Both the position numbers and the translations under genes were made by a program. Positions 1-5,689 of a stretch of DNA of 5,815 nucleotides are shown here, one piece after another. Under the pieces are notes generated by a model, which was not told where the DNA came from, ran no database searches, and saw only the letters and a program-made list of their open reading frames with translations. Numbering within the stretch: the stretch's first letter is position 1; each line of letters starts with the position of its first letter. This DNA is from Rhodospirillales bacterium (lineage in GTDB: Bacteria; Pseudomonadota; Alphaproteobacteria; Acetobacterales; Acetobacteraceae): the NCBI GenBank assembly GCA_015654825.1, contig JAATGE010000357.1, forward strand, positions 1 to 5,815, written 5' to 3'.

Positions 1-807
1 CCGCAGCAGCGCACGCGGATCGCCGGCGTTCGACACTCCCGCCAGTTGCGCAGTCTGCACCACGAGGTCGGAGAATTGTATGCGCGGCCTGAAACGATTG
101 AGCTCGCGCATCAGCGTCAGTGCCGCGCCCGACAACCCGGTATTGATCCTTTCCGCCGAAAACGAAAGCGCCCCGGCCTCCACGCCCAGCGCCTCCAGCG
201 CGGTCAGCACCAATCCATGATCGCGGCCATGCACCTCGTCATAAATCCGGACGGTGATGTTCTCCTTGCCGAACAGATCGGCCATCTCGCGGAAATAGCT
301 GTCGTAGCGCAGGAACGGCACCGTCGCCATGGTTTCGAGCACGAATGGGTCCGGCGCGCCGCCGAATCGGTGCCGCTTTACCATCTGGATATAGTTCGAC
401 ATCAGGAACTGGTCCTGCGCCCGTATGAAATAAAACAGTGTCGGCCGCAGGCCCTGGTCGCGCACCATTGTCAGCAACCCGCGGAGCAGCGACAGATCGG
501 TGTGCGCGAACAGCTCGCTGGAAACCAGGCCGGTGGCGGCCGTGCTCGCGGCAATCGCCGCGAAGAACGCGCGAAACTGCGGACCCGGATCCTCCACCCG
601 CGCGTCCGATCCGCGCGGAAACAGGCAACGCGCGAGATACGCGCCGTTGCCGGAGGAAATCATCCCGGCGGCGCCTTCCGCGAATTCTCCGAGCAGCAGG
701 TAGTCGCACCCCTGAAGCAGCAACGCCTCCCGGTTGCGGGCGAAAAACACCTGCAGCGTGGAGGAGCCGGTTTTCGGCAATCCGAAATGAAACGCCACTT
801 GCTTCAT
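1..807 (-). CDS. Sulfotransferase-like protein, C-terminus beyond the left window edge
   Basis: I read 269 codons in the minus frame from ATG at 807-805 with no stop before position 1, so the gene is partial only because the window ends. Residues 9-19 are GLPKTGSSTLQ, the phosphate-binding loop near the N-terminus by which sulfotransferases hold the 5'-phosphosulfate of PAPS. Residues 95-100 are VSSELF, and residues 127-139 (FIRAQDQFLMSNY) resemble the R...S.Y region that binds the 3'-phosphate. The protein would move sulfate from PAPS to an acceptor; the acceptor cannot be read from sequence, but the glycosyltransferase and O-antigen-ligase-like genes upstream suggest a glycan. No signal peptide or membrane segment is visible, so a cytoplasmic enzyme is likely. 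A GGGGA at 822-818 lies 10 nt before the ATG as a modest ribosome binding site. The ATG overlaps by 4 bp (ATGA) the stop of a possible small ORF upstream. The fold class is fairly secure, the substrate is not. Confidence 0.75.
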   Translation of the reverse strand, partial: MKQVAFHFGLPKTGSSTLQVFFARNREALLLQGCDYLLLGEFAEGAAGMISSGNGAYLARCLFPRGSDARVEDPGPQFRAFFAAIAASTAATGLVSSELFAHTDLSLLRGLLTMVRDQGLRPTLFYFIRAQDQFLMSNYIQMVKRHRFGGAPDPFVLETMATVPFLRYDSYFREMADLFGKENITVRIYDEVHGRDHGLVLTALEALGVEAGALSFSAERINTGLSGAALTLMRELNRFRPRIQFSDLVVQTAQLAGVSNAGDPRALLR

Positions 808-947
808 TGGCCATTTGTCCCCGAACGCGGCCTCTCTCGGGCGCCGTTCACCTGGCGCAGGAACCGCACCGCGTCGGCCACGGCCTCGCGTATCAGCCGG
901 CCGCCGCGGCGTGCAGCGATTTCTCGAATACCGACACGTTCACACAC
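804..947 (-). CDS. Possible small ORF (47 aa) coupled to the sulfotransferase gene
   Basis: Between the RibB-like stop (895-893) and the sulfotransferase ATG (807) one minus-strand frame stays open and ends in a TGA that shares ATGA with that ATG, the usual sign of translational coupling. The open stretch includes IREIAARRGGRLIREAVADA followed by VRFLRQVNGARERP. It is rich in Arg, Ala and Glu and could form an amphipathic helix. A GTG at 947-945 would give 47 residues; a GTG further in, at 873-871, would give about 23. Neither has a clear ribosome binding site, and the first half overlaps the RibB-like gene in another frame. I do not recognise the sequence. It could be a real small protein, a remnant of a longer gene, or chance in GC-rich DNA where open frames are common. 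Low confidence. Confidence 0.22.
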   Translation of the reverse strand: MCERVGIREIAARRGGRLIREAVADAVRFLRQVNGARERPRSGTNGQ

Positions 948-1516
948 GGCAGGCCCAGTCGGTAGGCGACGCCCTGGCACCAGGCAGCGTCCGCCACCTC
1001 GCCGTCGTCGTCGAGGATGTCGGTCCAGGCCGCCACGTCGTGCGCGGTCAGCCCGCGCAGCACGTCCAGCGCGATGTCCGCCACCGCGTGGCGGCGGCCG
1101 CGCGCCGACGCGGCCATCGCCGGTATGACGTGCCCGGGCGATTTCAGGCTGGAAATGCCGGCATCGGGCGCGCCGGCCGCACGCAGCGTCAGGGCGCGGT
1201 CCGCGGCCGAAATGCCGGTGCCGTCGCAGGTGGCCGCCTCGACGCTGCGCAGGAACACGGGGCCCGGATGGTCCTCCCGATACTCGCCGCCCAGCATCAG
1301 GCCGAGCCGCATTGCCTGCTCGGGGGTTACCGAAAAACAGGTGAGGCCGCGCCCGTGCATGATCGCGGTGTTGACCGTCTCCGTGGTTGCCAGCGCCGCC
1401 GCCTGCAGGAAAAACCCGCGCCCGGCGCCATCGAGGGCCGCCTCGTCAACGACGACCACGAGGCCGCCGGCAGCCAGCTCCGCCGCGGCCTCGGCAAGAA
1501 GATCGGCAGGACTCAT
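893..1516 (-). CDS. RibB-like protein (DHBP synthase fold) with a degenerate active-site loop
   Basis: The 207-residue protein has the length and motif order of 3,4-dihydroxy-2-butanone-4-phosphate synthase, which converts ribulose 5-phosphate to the four-carbon riboflavin precursor plus formate. Recognisable blocks are LVVVVDE (19-25), HGRGLTCFSVTPEQAMRLGL (54-73), GTGISAADRA (99-108), SPGHVIP (126-132), H143 in the place of the catalytic GHTEA histidine, and ILDDDGEVA (167-175). The acidic metal-binding loop, DDEDRENEGD in true RibB, reads DEAALDGAGR here (24-33). By my alignment the Arg is Leu28, the first Glu is Asp29, the second Glu is Ala31 and the Asp is Arg33. The late catalytic Glu (CEL in E. 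coli) is Asp166, and GHTEA has become RHAVA. Classical DHBP synthase activity is therefore doubtful. GGAG at 1529-1526 lies 9 nt before the ATG. The gene lies between a palindromic element and the sulfotransferase, with no other riboflavin gene in view. Confidence 0.72.
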   Translation of the reverse strand: MSPADLLAEAAAELAAGGLVVVVDEAALDGAGRGFFLQAAALATTETVNTAIMHGRGLTCFSVTPEQAMRLGLMLGGEYREDHPGPVFLRSVEAATCDGTGISAADRALTLRAAGAPDAGISSLKSPGHVIPAMAASARGRRHAVADIALDVLRGLTAHDVAAWTDILDDDGEVADAAWCQGVAYRLGLPCVNVSVFEKSLHAAAAG

Positions 1517-1581
1517 GCGCAGAAACTCCAGTGAGTGGCTTGATATAGGGCTATTCGGCGCGCGGCCCAGGTTGGTTCAAG

Positions 1582-1770
1582 AAGGCCAGGGGCCCTGCCC
1601 CTGGACCCCGCTGGGGCCTGAGGCCCCAGACCCCCACTCTTTGGGGGGAACGGCGAAGCCGGAAAATCATAGGTTAACCGGGCTTCGCCGGGAGACGTGA
1701 AAAGCCGCGTAGCGCTAACGGGGGTCTGGGGCCTCGGACCCCAGCGGGTCCAGGGCAGAGCCCTGGCCTT
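1582..1770. repeat. 189-bp palindromic intergenic element made of two inverted double-hairpin units
   Basis: The ends are perfect 10-bp inverted repeats: AAGGCCAGGG (1582-1591) and CCCTGGCCTT (1761-1770). The left unit folds as CCAGGGGC/GCCCCTGG (1586-1604, 3-nt loop), CTGGGGCC/GGCCCCAG (1611-1629) and CCCCCA/TGGGGG (1631-1647). The right unit is the inverted counterpart: CTGGGG/CCCCAG (1726-1744) and CCAGGGC/GCCCTGG (1750-1766). Between them GGCGAAGCCGG (1652-1662) pairs with CCGGGCTTCGCC (1678-1689) apart from one extra G. No ORF in it looks coding. Open frames that cross it, including one running to about 1513 on the minus strand, translate the repeat into low-complexity sequence. The element begins 1 nt after the glycosyltransferase TAG. 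Its hairpins could stop or stabilise the purU-ligase-glycosyltransferase transcript, but no T-run follows for a classical intrinsic terminator. It could be a REP/BIME-like or MITE-like repeat. No clear target-site duplication is visible. Confidence 0.85.
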
Positions 1771-1771
1771 A

Positions 1772-2812
1772 CTACCTCTTCCCCAGCTCAACAGCCCGCC
1801 CATAAATATCCAGCAACTGCGACGTTACCACATCGCGTGAGAACAGCGCCTCATAATCCCGATACCCCCCCGCGACCACGCGCTCGCTCAGTGCCTTGTC
1901 ACCCAGCAGCGTGCCGATCCGCGCCGCCAGGCCCGCCGCGTCATCGATTTCGCACAGCAACCCGTTTTCCCCGTCGCGCACGAACTGCCGCGCGCCGTCG
2001 GCCCGGGTTGCCACCAGCGGCCGGCACATGAACCAGGCTTCCGCGATGACGGTCCCGAACGGCTCGTAGCGGCTCGGCAGCACGCAAACGTCGCACGCCT
2101 CCAGCAGCGCACGCCGGTCGGTGCGCCAGCCCAGGAAGCGCACCCGCTCCTCCAGGTTCAGTGCGCGGCACAGCGCCTCGTAACGGTGCCGTTCCGGCCC
2201 GTCGCCCGCCAGCCACAGATACACGCCCGGCAACTGCGCCAGCGCCCGCAGCATCGTATCGATGCCCTTCTTGGCATGCAGGCGCGACAGCACCAGCACC
2301 AGCTTTGCATCGGTCGGCGTATCGAATAACGCGCGCCTGATCGGCGGTGCCTCCGGCAGCGTGCCGAACGTGTGGCCGACGAACACGCGCTCGGCCGGCG
2401 CGCCCTGCTCCACGATGTAGCGCGCGATATCCTGCGTTACGCCCACGAACACGTCGGAGGAGCGGTAATATTTCAGGTCATAGTAGCCGCCGAACCAGCC
2501 CAGCACCGGCACGCTGGTGTCGCGCGGCACGAAGGATGCCGCGCGCCCCATCCAGGCATGCACCACGTCGGCGCCGAACGCCGTCGCCTGCGACGCGATC
2601 CAGGCGGCGCCGCCGCGCCAGCGGTCGAGGTGCGAAAAGCCGAACGGCACAAAGGCCACCCGGGCCGCCTGGTAGCGCTGCGCCGCCAGCGCGTGCGGCC
2701 GCCCGATGACGCGTTGCGCCACGCCGCGCTGCGCCAGGGCCGCGATGACGTCCTGCGAAAACGTCTCCGCCCCGCCGGTTTCCGCCCCCGCGATGACGTG
2801 CAGAACTCTCAC
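1772..2812 (-). CDS. GT4-type glycosyltransferase
   Basis: With the GTG start at 2812 the product has 346 residues, usual for a GT-B fold family-4 glycosyltransferase. The N-terminus (MRVLHVIAGAETGGAETFSQ) is the typical first strand plus glycine-rich loop. The C-terminal donor domain shows LSRLHAKKGID (175-185), LAGDGP (201-206), VRFLGW (224-229) and the E-x7-E motif E250-PFGTVIA-E258 that contacts the nucleotide sugar. ENGLLCE (282-288) completes the pattern. The enzyme would transfer a sugar to a growing glycan at the cytoplasmic side of the membrane; neither sugar nor acceptor can be named. I prefer the GTG because it overlaps the ligase TGA as GTGA, has GGGAGG 4 nt upstream (2822-2817), and starts exactly where family resemblance starts. 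Longer in-frame versions reaching 3148 run antiparallel to nothing useful and translate ligase DNA out of frame. The gene ends in tandem stops TAGTAA, the second of which touches the palindromic element. Confidence 0.88.
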   Translation of the reverse strand: MRVLHVIAGAETGGAETFSQDVIAALAQRGVAQRVIGRPHALAAQRYQAARVAFVPFGFSHLDRWRGGAAWIASQATAFGADVVHAWMGRAASFVPRDTSVPVLGWFGGYYDLKYYRSSDVFVGVTQDIARYIVEQGAPAERVFVGHTFGTLPEAPPIRRALFDTPTDAKLVLVLSRLHAKKGIDTMLRALAQLPGVYLWLAGDGPERHRYEALCRALNLEERVRFLGWRTDRRALLEACDVCVLPSRYEPFGTVIAEAWFMCRPLVATRADGARQFVRDGENGLLCEIDDAAGLAARIGTLLGDKALSERVVAGGYRDYEALFSRDVVTSQLLDIYGRAVELGKR

Positions 2813-4005
2813 GCCGCCTCCCGCCGCGCCGCCGCGCGCATCAGGAACGCGGTTCCGGCCAGCGCCGCCCACCAGCTGTCCGTGGTGATTTCGAAATTGG
2901 AGAAGCTTACCGCCAGCGCGGCGGCGAACGCGGCGAGGGCGAACGCGGCGGTCCCCGGCGGCAGGCGCGCGATGCGCCCCAACGCCAGCAGCGCCAGCGC
3001 CAACGCCAGCAGGGCGCCCACCACCCCCAGTTCCAGCCACAGCTCCAGCCATTGCTGATGCGGATAGACGCCCTGCGGCACCACAAAACGGTAGCTGGCG
3101 AGCTCCGCCGGATGGATCGGCACCGCGTTCGCCGCCGCCAGTCCCCACCCAAAGAGCGGCCGCTCCGCTACGCGCGCGGTCATGTAATCCCAGATTTCCA
3201 GCCTATGCAGGCCCGACATCTTGATGTGCCCCACCAGCAGGGCCCGGTGTTGCGCCGCCATGCGCAGCCACACCGGCAGCGTGACCGCCATCAGCGTCAC
3301 CGAAGCGGCCACCAGGCGCGTACCCCACCGCGGCGTCCGCACGGCGAGCCCGTAGCAAGCCGCCCCGACAAGCAGCGCCGCCGGCGCCGTGGTGCTTTTG
3401 CCTGCCGCCGCCACCAGCAGGGCAAGCGTTGCCGCCAGGAGCATTTCGCGCGGCCGGCGCCGCGCCGCGGCACCGCACGCCAGCATCGGCCAGACCAGCA
3501 GCGCCAGGTAATCCAGTCCCCGGTTGTATTTCGTGACCGGATAGGCCGCCTTCGCCGCGATCAGATGCTGCAGCGGATAGCCCAGCGCGCGATCTCCGAC
3601 CATCGCCAGCGCGCCGATCGCCAGCGTCCCCAGCATGACCGCAAACAGCCGTTCCACCGCGGCGCCCTCCGGCGGCGGCACCGCCAGCAGCAGCAGCGAG
3701 GCAGCCGCGATGGCGGTCAGCTGCAGGGCCCGTCGCGCGCTCTCGGCCGGCGCCACGGACCACGCGATGCTCGCCCACCCAAGCGCCACGAACAGCACGG
3801 CCAGCAGAAGCAGCGCGCCATCCGCCCGCGGCCGCGCCGCATCCGCCACCCACAAGGCCGCCGCAAGCACGACCCCGAGGCCGAACAGCAGCGGCGCATA
3901 GAGCGCACCATTCACCAGCCCCGCCGACGGCAACGCGGCAAACGCGCACACCGGCGCCGCGGACCGCACCGCACCCGCCATCCGCGTCCGCGCGGCGCTT
4001 GCCAT
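2809..4005 (-). CDS. O-antigen ligase/polymerase-like membrane protein (Wzy_C family)
   Basis: The 398-residue product is strongly hydrophobic, with roughly ten membrane segments (examples near 33-55, 63-82, 95-110, 120-137, 165-180, 188-200, 228-246, 325-343 and 352-370). The large periplasmic loop characteristic of the WaaL/Wzy_C family lies between about 247 and 318. It carries HRLEIWDYMTARVAERPLFG (267-286) and the YPHQQWLELWLELG segment (314-327), whose His is a hallmark of these ligases and polymerases. NRG at 161-163 also matches a common family motif. Proteins of this family join lipid-linked polysaccharide to lipid A core or to another repeat unit at the periplasmic face; sequence alone does not separate ligase from polymerase. 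The gene starts 19 bp after purU, has only a weak purine-rich stretch before its ATG, and overlaps the glycosyltransferase start by 4 bp, so the two are probably translated together. An internal ATG at codon 9 is an alternative start. Confidence 0.82.
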   Translation of the reverse strand: MASAARTRMAGAVRSAAPVCAFAALPSAGLVNGALYAPLLFGLGVVLAAALWVADAARPRADGALLLLAVLFVALGWASIAWSVAPAESARRALQLTAIAAASLLLLAVPPPEGAAVERLFAVMLGTLAIGALAMVGDRALGYPLQHLIAAKAAYPVTKYNRGLDYLALLVWPMLACGAAARRRPREMLLAATLALLVAAAGKSTTAPAALLVGAACYGLAVRTPRWGTRLVAASVTLMAVTLPVWLRMAAQHRALLVGHIKMSGLHRLEIWDYMTARVAERPLFGWGLAAANAVPIHPAELASYRFVVPQGVYPHQQWLELWLELGVVGALLALALALLALGRIARLPPGTAAFALAAFAAALAVSFSNFEITTDSWWAALAGTAFLMRAAARREAA

Positions 4006-4024
4006 GCCTACGTGCCGCCCATCG

Positions 4025-4876
4025 TCAGTCCTGGAATACCACGGTCTTGCGTCCGTTCAGGATCACCCTGTCGTCCAGATGATAGCGCACCGCGCGCGCC
4101 AGCACCCGCCGCTCGATGTCGCGGCCCTTGCGCACCAAATCGTCCGGCCGGTCGGCATGGGAGATCCGTTCCACGTCCTGCTCGATGATCGGCCCCTCGT
4201 CCAGTACCGCGGTCACGTAGTGCGCCGTGGCCCCGATCAGCTTTACGCCGCGTTCGTGCGCCTGGTGGTACGGTTTGGCGCCTTTAAAACCGGGCAGGAA
4301 CGAGTGGTGGATGTTGATGGCGCGGCCGGTCAGCTTCGCCACGATCGCGTCGGACAGTACCTGCATGTAGCGCGCCAGCACCACCAGCTCGGCCCCGGAA
4401 TCGCGGATCAGGTGCCACAGCGCCGTCTCCTGCTCCAGCTTGGTGCCGGGCGTCACCGGCAAATGATGGAACGGGATGTCGCCTAGCTCGGTGCGGCTGT
4501 ATGTCTCGCGCGGATGGTTCGAAACGATGCCCACCGGCGCCATGCGCAGCTCGCCGATCCGCCACCGGTACAGCAGGTCCACCAGGCAATGGTCGAACTT
4601 GCTGACCATCAGCAGCACATGCCGCGCCCGGCCGCGGTCATTGAGCCGCCATTCCATGCCAAACCTTCCGGCAACCTCCGCGAACGCCGCCCGCACCGCC
4701 TCGCCGTTCGCGGGCTCGGCCGCGAACACCACGCGCATGAAGAACCGGGCCGTCTCGGCGTCGTCGAACTGCTGCGCGTCGGTGATGTCCCCGCCATGCG
4801 CCAGCAACAGGTTCGCTACCGCGGCAACGATGCCTGGCCGGTTGGGGCAGGCCAGGATCAGCACGAATTCGGCCAT
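4025..4876 (-). CDS. purU: Formyltetrahydrofolate deformylase PurU
   Basis: The 283-residue protein matches PurU in length and domain order. An N-terminal ACT domain (about 4-75, opening with [18 protein letters not shown]) is followed by a formyltransferase-fold hydrolase domain (about 85-283). Seen motifs are [14 protein letters not shown] (92-105), VSNHP (118-122), [20 protein letters not shown] (187-206) and [20 protein letters not shown] (215-234). N188, H190 and D226 fit the Asn-His-Asp catalytic set shared with glycinamide ribonucleotide formyltransferase. It hydrolyses 10-formyl-tetrahydrofolate to tetrahydrofolate and formate in the cytoplasm. That balances one-carbon units and, in E. 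coli, feeds formate to PurT; the ACT domain senses methionine/glycine status there. GGAG at 4885-4882 sits 5 nt before the ATG. Upstream, hairpins of a dispersed repeat (about 4891-4945) would be in or just before the mRNA leader. Downstream, the ligase gene follows after 19 bp, suggesting one operon. Confidence 0.95.
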   Translation of the reverse strand: MAEFVLILACPNRPGIVAAVANLLLAHGGDITDAQQFDDAETARFFMRVVFAAEPANGEAVRAAFAEVAGRFGMEWRLNDRGRARHVLLMVSKFDHCLVDLLYRWRIGELRMAPVGIVSNHPRETYSRTELGDIPFHHLPVTPGTKLEQETALWHLIRDSGAELVVLARYMQVLSDAIVAKLTGRAINIHHSFLPGFKGAKPYHQAHERGVKLIGATAHYVTAVLDEGPIIEQDVERISHADRPDDLVRKGRDIERRVLARAVRYHLDDRVILNGRKTVVFQD

Positions 4877-4890
4877 GTTTGCTCCAGAAA

Positions 4891-4945
4891 GACGGCCAGG
4901 GGCTCTGCCCCTGGACCAAGCTGGTGCCGTAGGCCCCAGACCCCA
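4891..4945. repeat. Single copy of the double-hairpin intergenic repeat
   Basis: This stretch repeats the unit found twice in the palindromic element at 1582-1770. It has the hairpin CCAGGGGC-TCT-GCCCCTGG (4896-4914), then CTGGTGCC-GTA-GGCCCCAG (4921-4939, one mismatch), then ACCCC. Spacing between the two stems is nearly the same as in the other copies. It lies 15 bp upstream of the purU ATG and directly next to its ribosome binding site, in the divergent region between purU and the crotonase gene. It lacks the inverted partner and inner stem of the longer element, so it is a half-copy or a solo unit. A dispersed REP-like family is the best description. An effect on purU translation or transcription is possible but only inferred. 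Confidence 0.8.
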
Positions 4946-4965
4946 TTTTGTCTCCGTGCCTGATA

Positions 4966-4981
4966 TTGGCCGCTAGGCCAA
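4966..4981. repeat. 16-bp inverted repeat TTGGCC-GCTA-GGCCAA
   Basis: A perfect 6-bp inverted repeat with a 4-nt spacer lies in the divergent purU/crotonase intergenic region, 12 bp before the candidate -35 box at 4993. It could be a regulator site or a small hairpin. No protein or RNA partner can be assigned from sequence. Confidence 0.4.
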
Positions 4982-4992
4982 CTATCGACGAC

Positions 4993-5008
4993 TTGACGTA
5001 TACGTTAA
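4993..5008. promoter_or_regulatory. Candidate operator: imperfect 16-bp dyad TTGACGTATACGTTAA
   Basis: The dyad has a perfect 10-bp core (ACGTATACGT, 4996-5005), and one of the outer pairs mismatches. Its left end is the TTGACG of the candidate -35 box. MerR-family operators often overlap the -35 in this way. From memory, the site resembles the TTTACGT..ACGTAAA consensus described for LiuR, the MerR-type regulator of branched-chain amino acid and acyl-CoA catabolism genes. A crotonase gene begins 43 bp downstream, which fits. No regulator gene is in the window, so the assignment is an inference. Confidence 0.42.
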
Positions 5009-5021
5009 CCTGTTGATTAAT
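4993..5021 (+). promoter_or_regulatory. Candidate sigma-70-type promoter of the crotonase gene
   Basis: TTGACG (4993-4998) matches five of six -35 consensus bases. With a 17-bp spacer the -10 box is ATTAAT (5016-5021), four of six. The surrounding 40 bp is the most AT-rich stretch of the window, in otherwise GC-rich DNA, and it ends about 30 bp before the ATG at 5051. A MerR-type 19-bp spacer would place the -10 at TAATCC (5018-5023), a poorer match. The start point has not been determined. Confidence 0.45.
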
Positions 5022-5037
5022 CCATTAAACAAATGCC

Positions 5038-5044
5038 AGGAGGG
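5038..5044 (+). promoter_or_regulatory. Ribosome binding site AGGAGGG deciding the crotonase start
   Basis: AGGAGGG lies 6 nt upstream of the ATG at 5051. An in-frame ATG at 5033 comes before this site and would bury it in coding sequence, so 5051 is the preferred start. Confidence 0.75.
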
Positions 5045-5050
5045 TCGGCC

Positions 5051-5689
5051 ATGACTACGGATATCGACATCGCGCACGATGGCGCCGTCACCCGCATCCG
5101 GTTCGACAGGCCGGCCAAGCGCAACGCCCTGACCGTGTCGATGTACGCCGCCATGGCGGACGCGCTCACAGCCGCGGAAACCAACGGCACCGCTGTCGTG
5201 CTGTTCTCCGGCGCGGGGCCAGGTTTTTGCGCGGGCAACGACCTGGTCGACTTCATGTCCAACCTGCCCGCGGGCGAGGACGCACCGGTCACCCGCTTCC
5301 TGCACGCCCTGGCCGCCACCACCCGCATCGTGGTCGCGGCGGTGCAAGGCCGCGCGGTCGGGGTCGGCACAACGATGCTGCTGCACTGCGATTTCGTTAT
5401 CGCCGAGGAGGACGCCATCCTGCAGATGCCGTTCACCGATCTGGCCCTGGTCCCCGAAGCCGCCAGCTCGCTGCTGGTGCCCCGCCTTGTCGGGCCACGC
5501 CGCGCCGCCGACCTGCTGCTTTTGGGCGAACCCGTCCCGGCCGCGCGCGCCGAAACGCTCGGCCTGGTCAACCGGGTCGTGCCGGCCGGCGAAGGCCTCG
5601 CGGAGGCCGAGGCTCTGGTCACCCGCCTGCTCGCCAAACCACGTCGCGCCCTGCTGGCGACATGCCCAGGTCGCCGGGCCGGTTTTTAA
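5051..5689 (+). CDS. Enoyl-CoA hydratase/isomerase (crotonase) family protein, C-terminally truncated
   Basis: Crotonase motifs are clear: RFDRPAKRNALT (17-28), the oxyanion-hole segment FCAGND (59-64), GVGTTMLLHCDF (104-115), LALVPEAASSLLVPRLVG (131-148) and GLVNRVVPA (about 173-181). The two glutamates of true hydratases appear to be absent: T108 occupies the Glu144 place of rat hydratase, and F128 is near the Glu164 place. E136 in VPEAASS matches the Glu used by peroxisomal/Eci1p-type delta3,delta2-enoyl-CoA isomerases. An isomerase of unsaturated fatty acyl-CoA oxidation is therefore likelier than a hydratase. The product is 212 residues, while the family usually has about 250-265. Resemblance stops at about residue 204 (KPRRALLAT), and the last eight residues (CPGRRAGF) do not fit, so the C-terminal helices that pack the oligomer are missing. 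The cause seems to be a rearrangement at about 5651-5666. The product may be inactive, so this could equally be called a pseudogene. Confidence 0.78.
   Translation: MTTDIDIAHDGAVTRIRFDRPAKRNALTVSMYAAMADALTAAETNGTAVVLFSGAGPGFCAGNDLVDFMSNLPAGEDAPVTRFLHALAATTRIVVAAVQGRAVGVGTTMLLHCDFVIAEEDAILQMPFTDLALVPEAASSLLVPRLVGPRRAADLLLLGEPVPAARAETLGLVNRVVPAGEGLAEAEALVTRLLAKPRRALLATCPGRRAGF
5651..5666. other. Probable rearrangement junction between two convergent, truncated genes
   Basis: On the plus strand the crotonase family pattern (AKPRRALLAT, expected to continue as K plus two further helices) ends at about 5662. On the minus strand the beta-propeller-like pattern (RPGDLGMSP) ends at about 5655. Both truncated genes point toward this spot, and the matches meet or overlap by a few bases. 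This is what a deletion removing both 3' ends would leave. An assembly chimera would look the same. The exact breakpoint cannot be fixed from this sequence alone. Confidence 0.5.

Noticed and set aside
46..1534. Long plus-strand open frames (46-1128, 815-1534 and others)
   Set aside because: They lie opposite the sulfotransferase and RibB-like genes, are very rich in Arg, Pro and Ala, show no family motif, and are typical antisense open frames of GC-rich DNA.
1582..1770. CRISPR-like or tRNA-like structure in the intergenic repeat
   Set aside because: There are no regularly spaced direct repeats with unique spacers and no cloverleaf; the structure is fully explained by inverted double-hairpin units.
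1513..1803. 96-codon minus-strand frame across the palindromic element
   Set aside because: It is a translation of hairpin repeat sequence and overlaps the glycosyltransferase end; no sign of real coding.
2813..3148. N-terminal extension of the glycosyltransferase frame to an ATG at 3148
   Set aside because: The extra 112 residues are Gly/Ala/Arg-rich ligase DNA read out of frame. The GTG at 2812 has a good ribosome binding site and the expected first residues of the family.
3052..4188. 378-codon plus-strand open frame opposite the ligase gene
   Set aside because: The translation is a low-complexity run of Arg, His and Gln without motifs, while the minus strand encodes a coherent membrane protein.
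893..4876. A formate-linked functional pair, since both PurU and true RibB release formate
   Set aside because: The RibB-like protein lacks key catalytic residues and the genes are separated by other functions and a repeat element; adjacency is too weak a basis.
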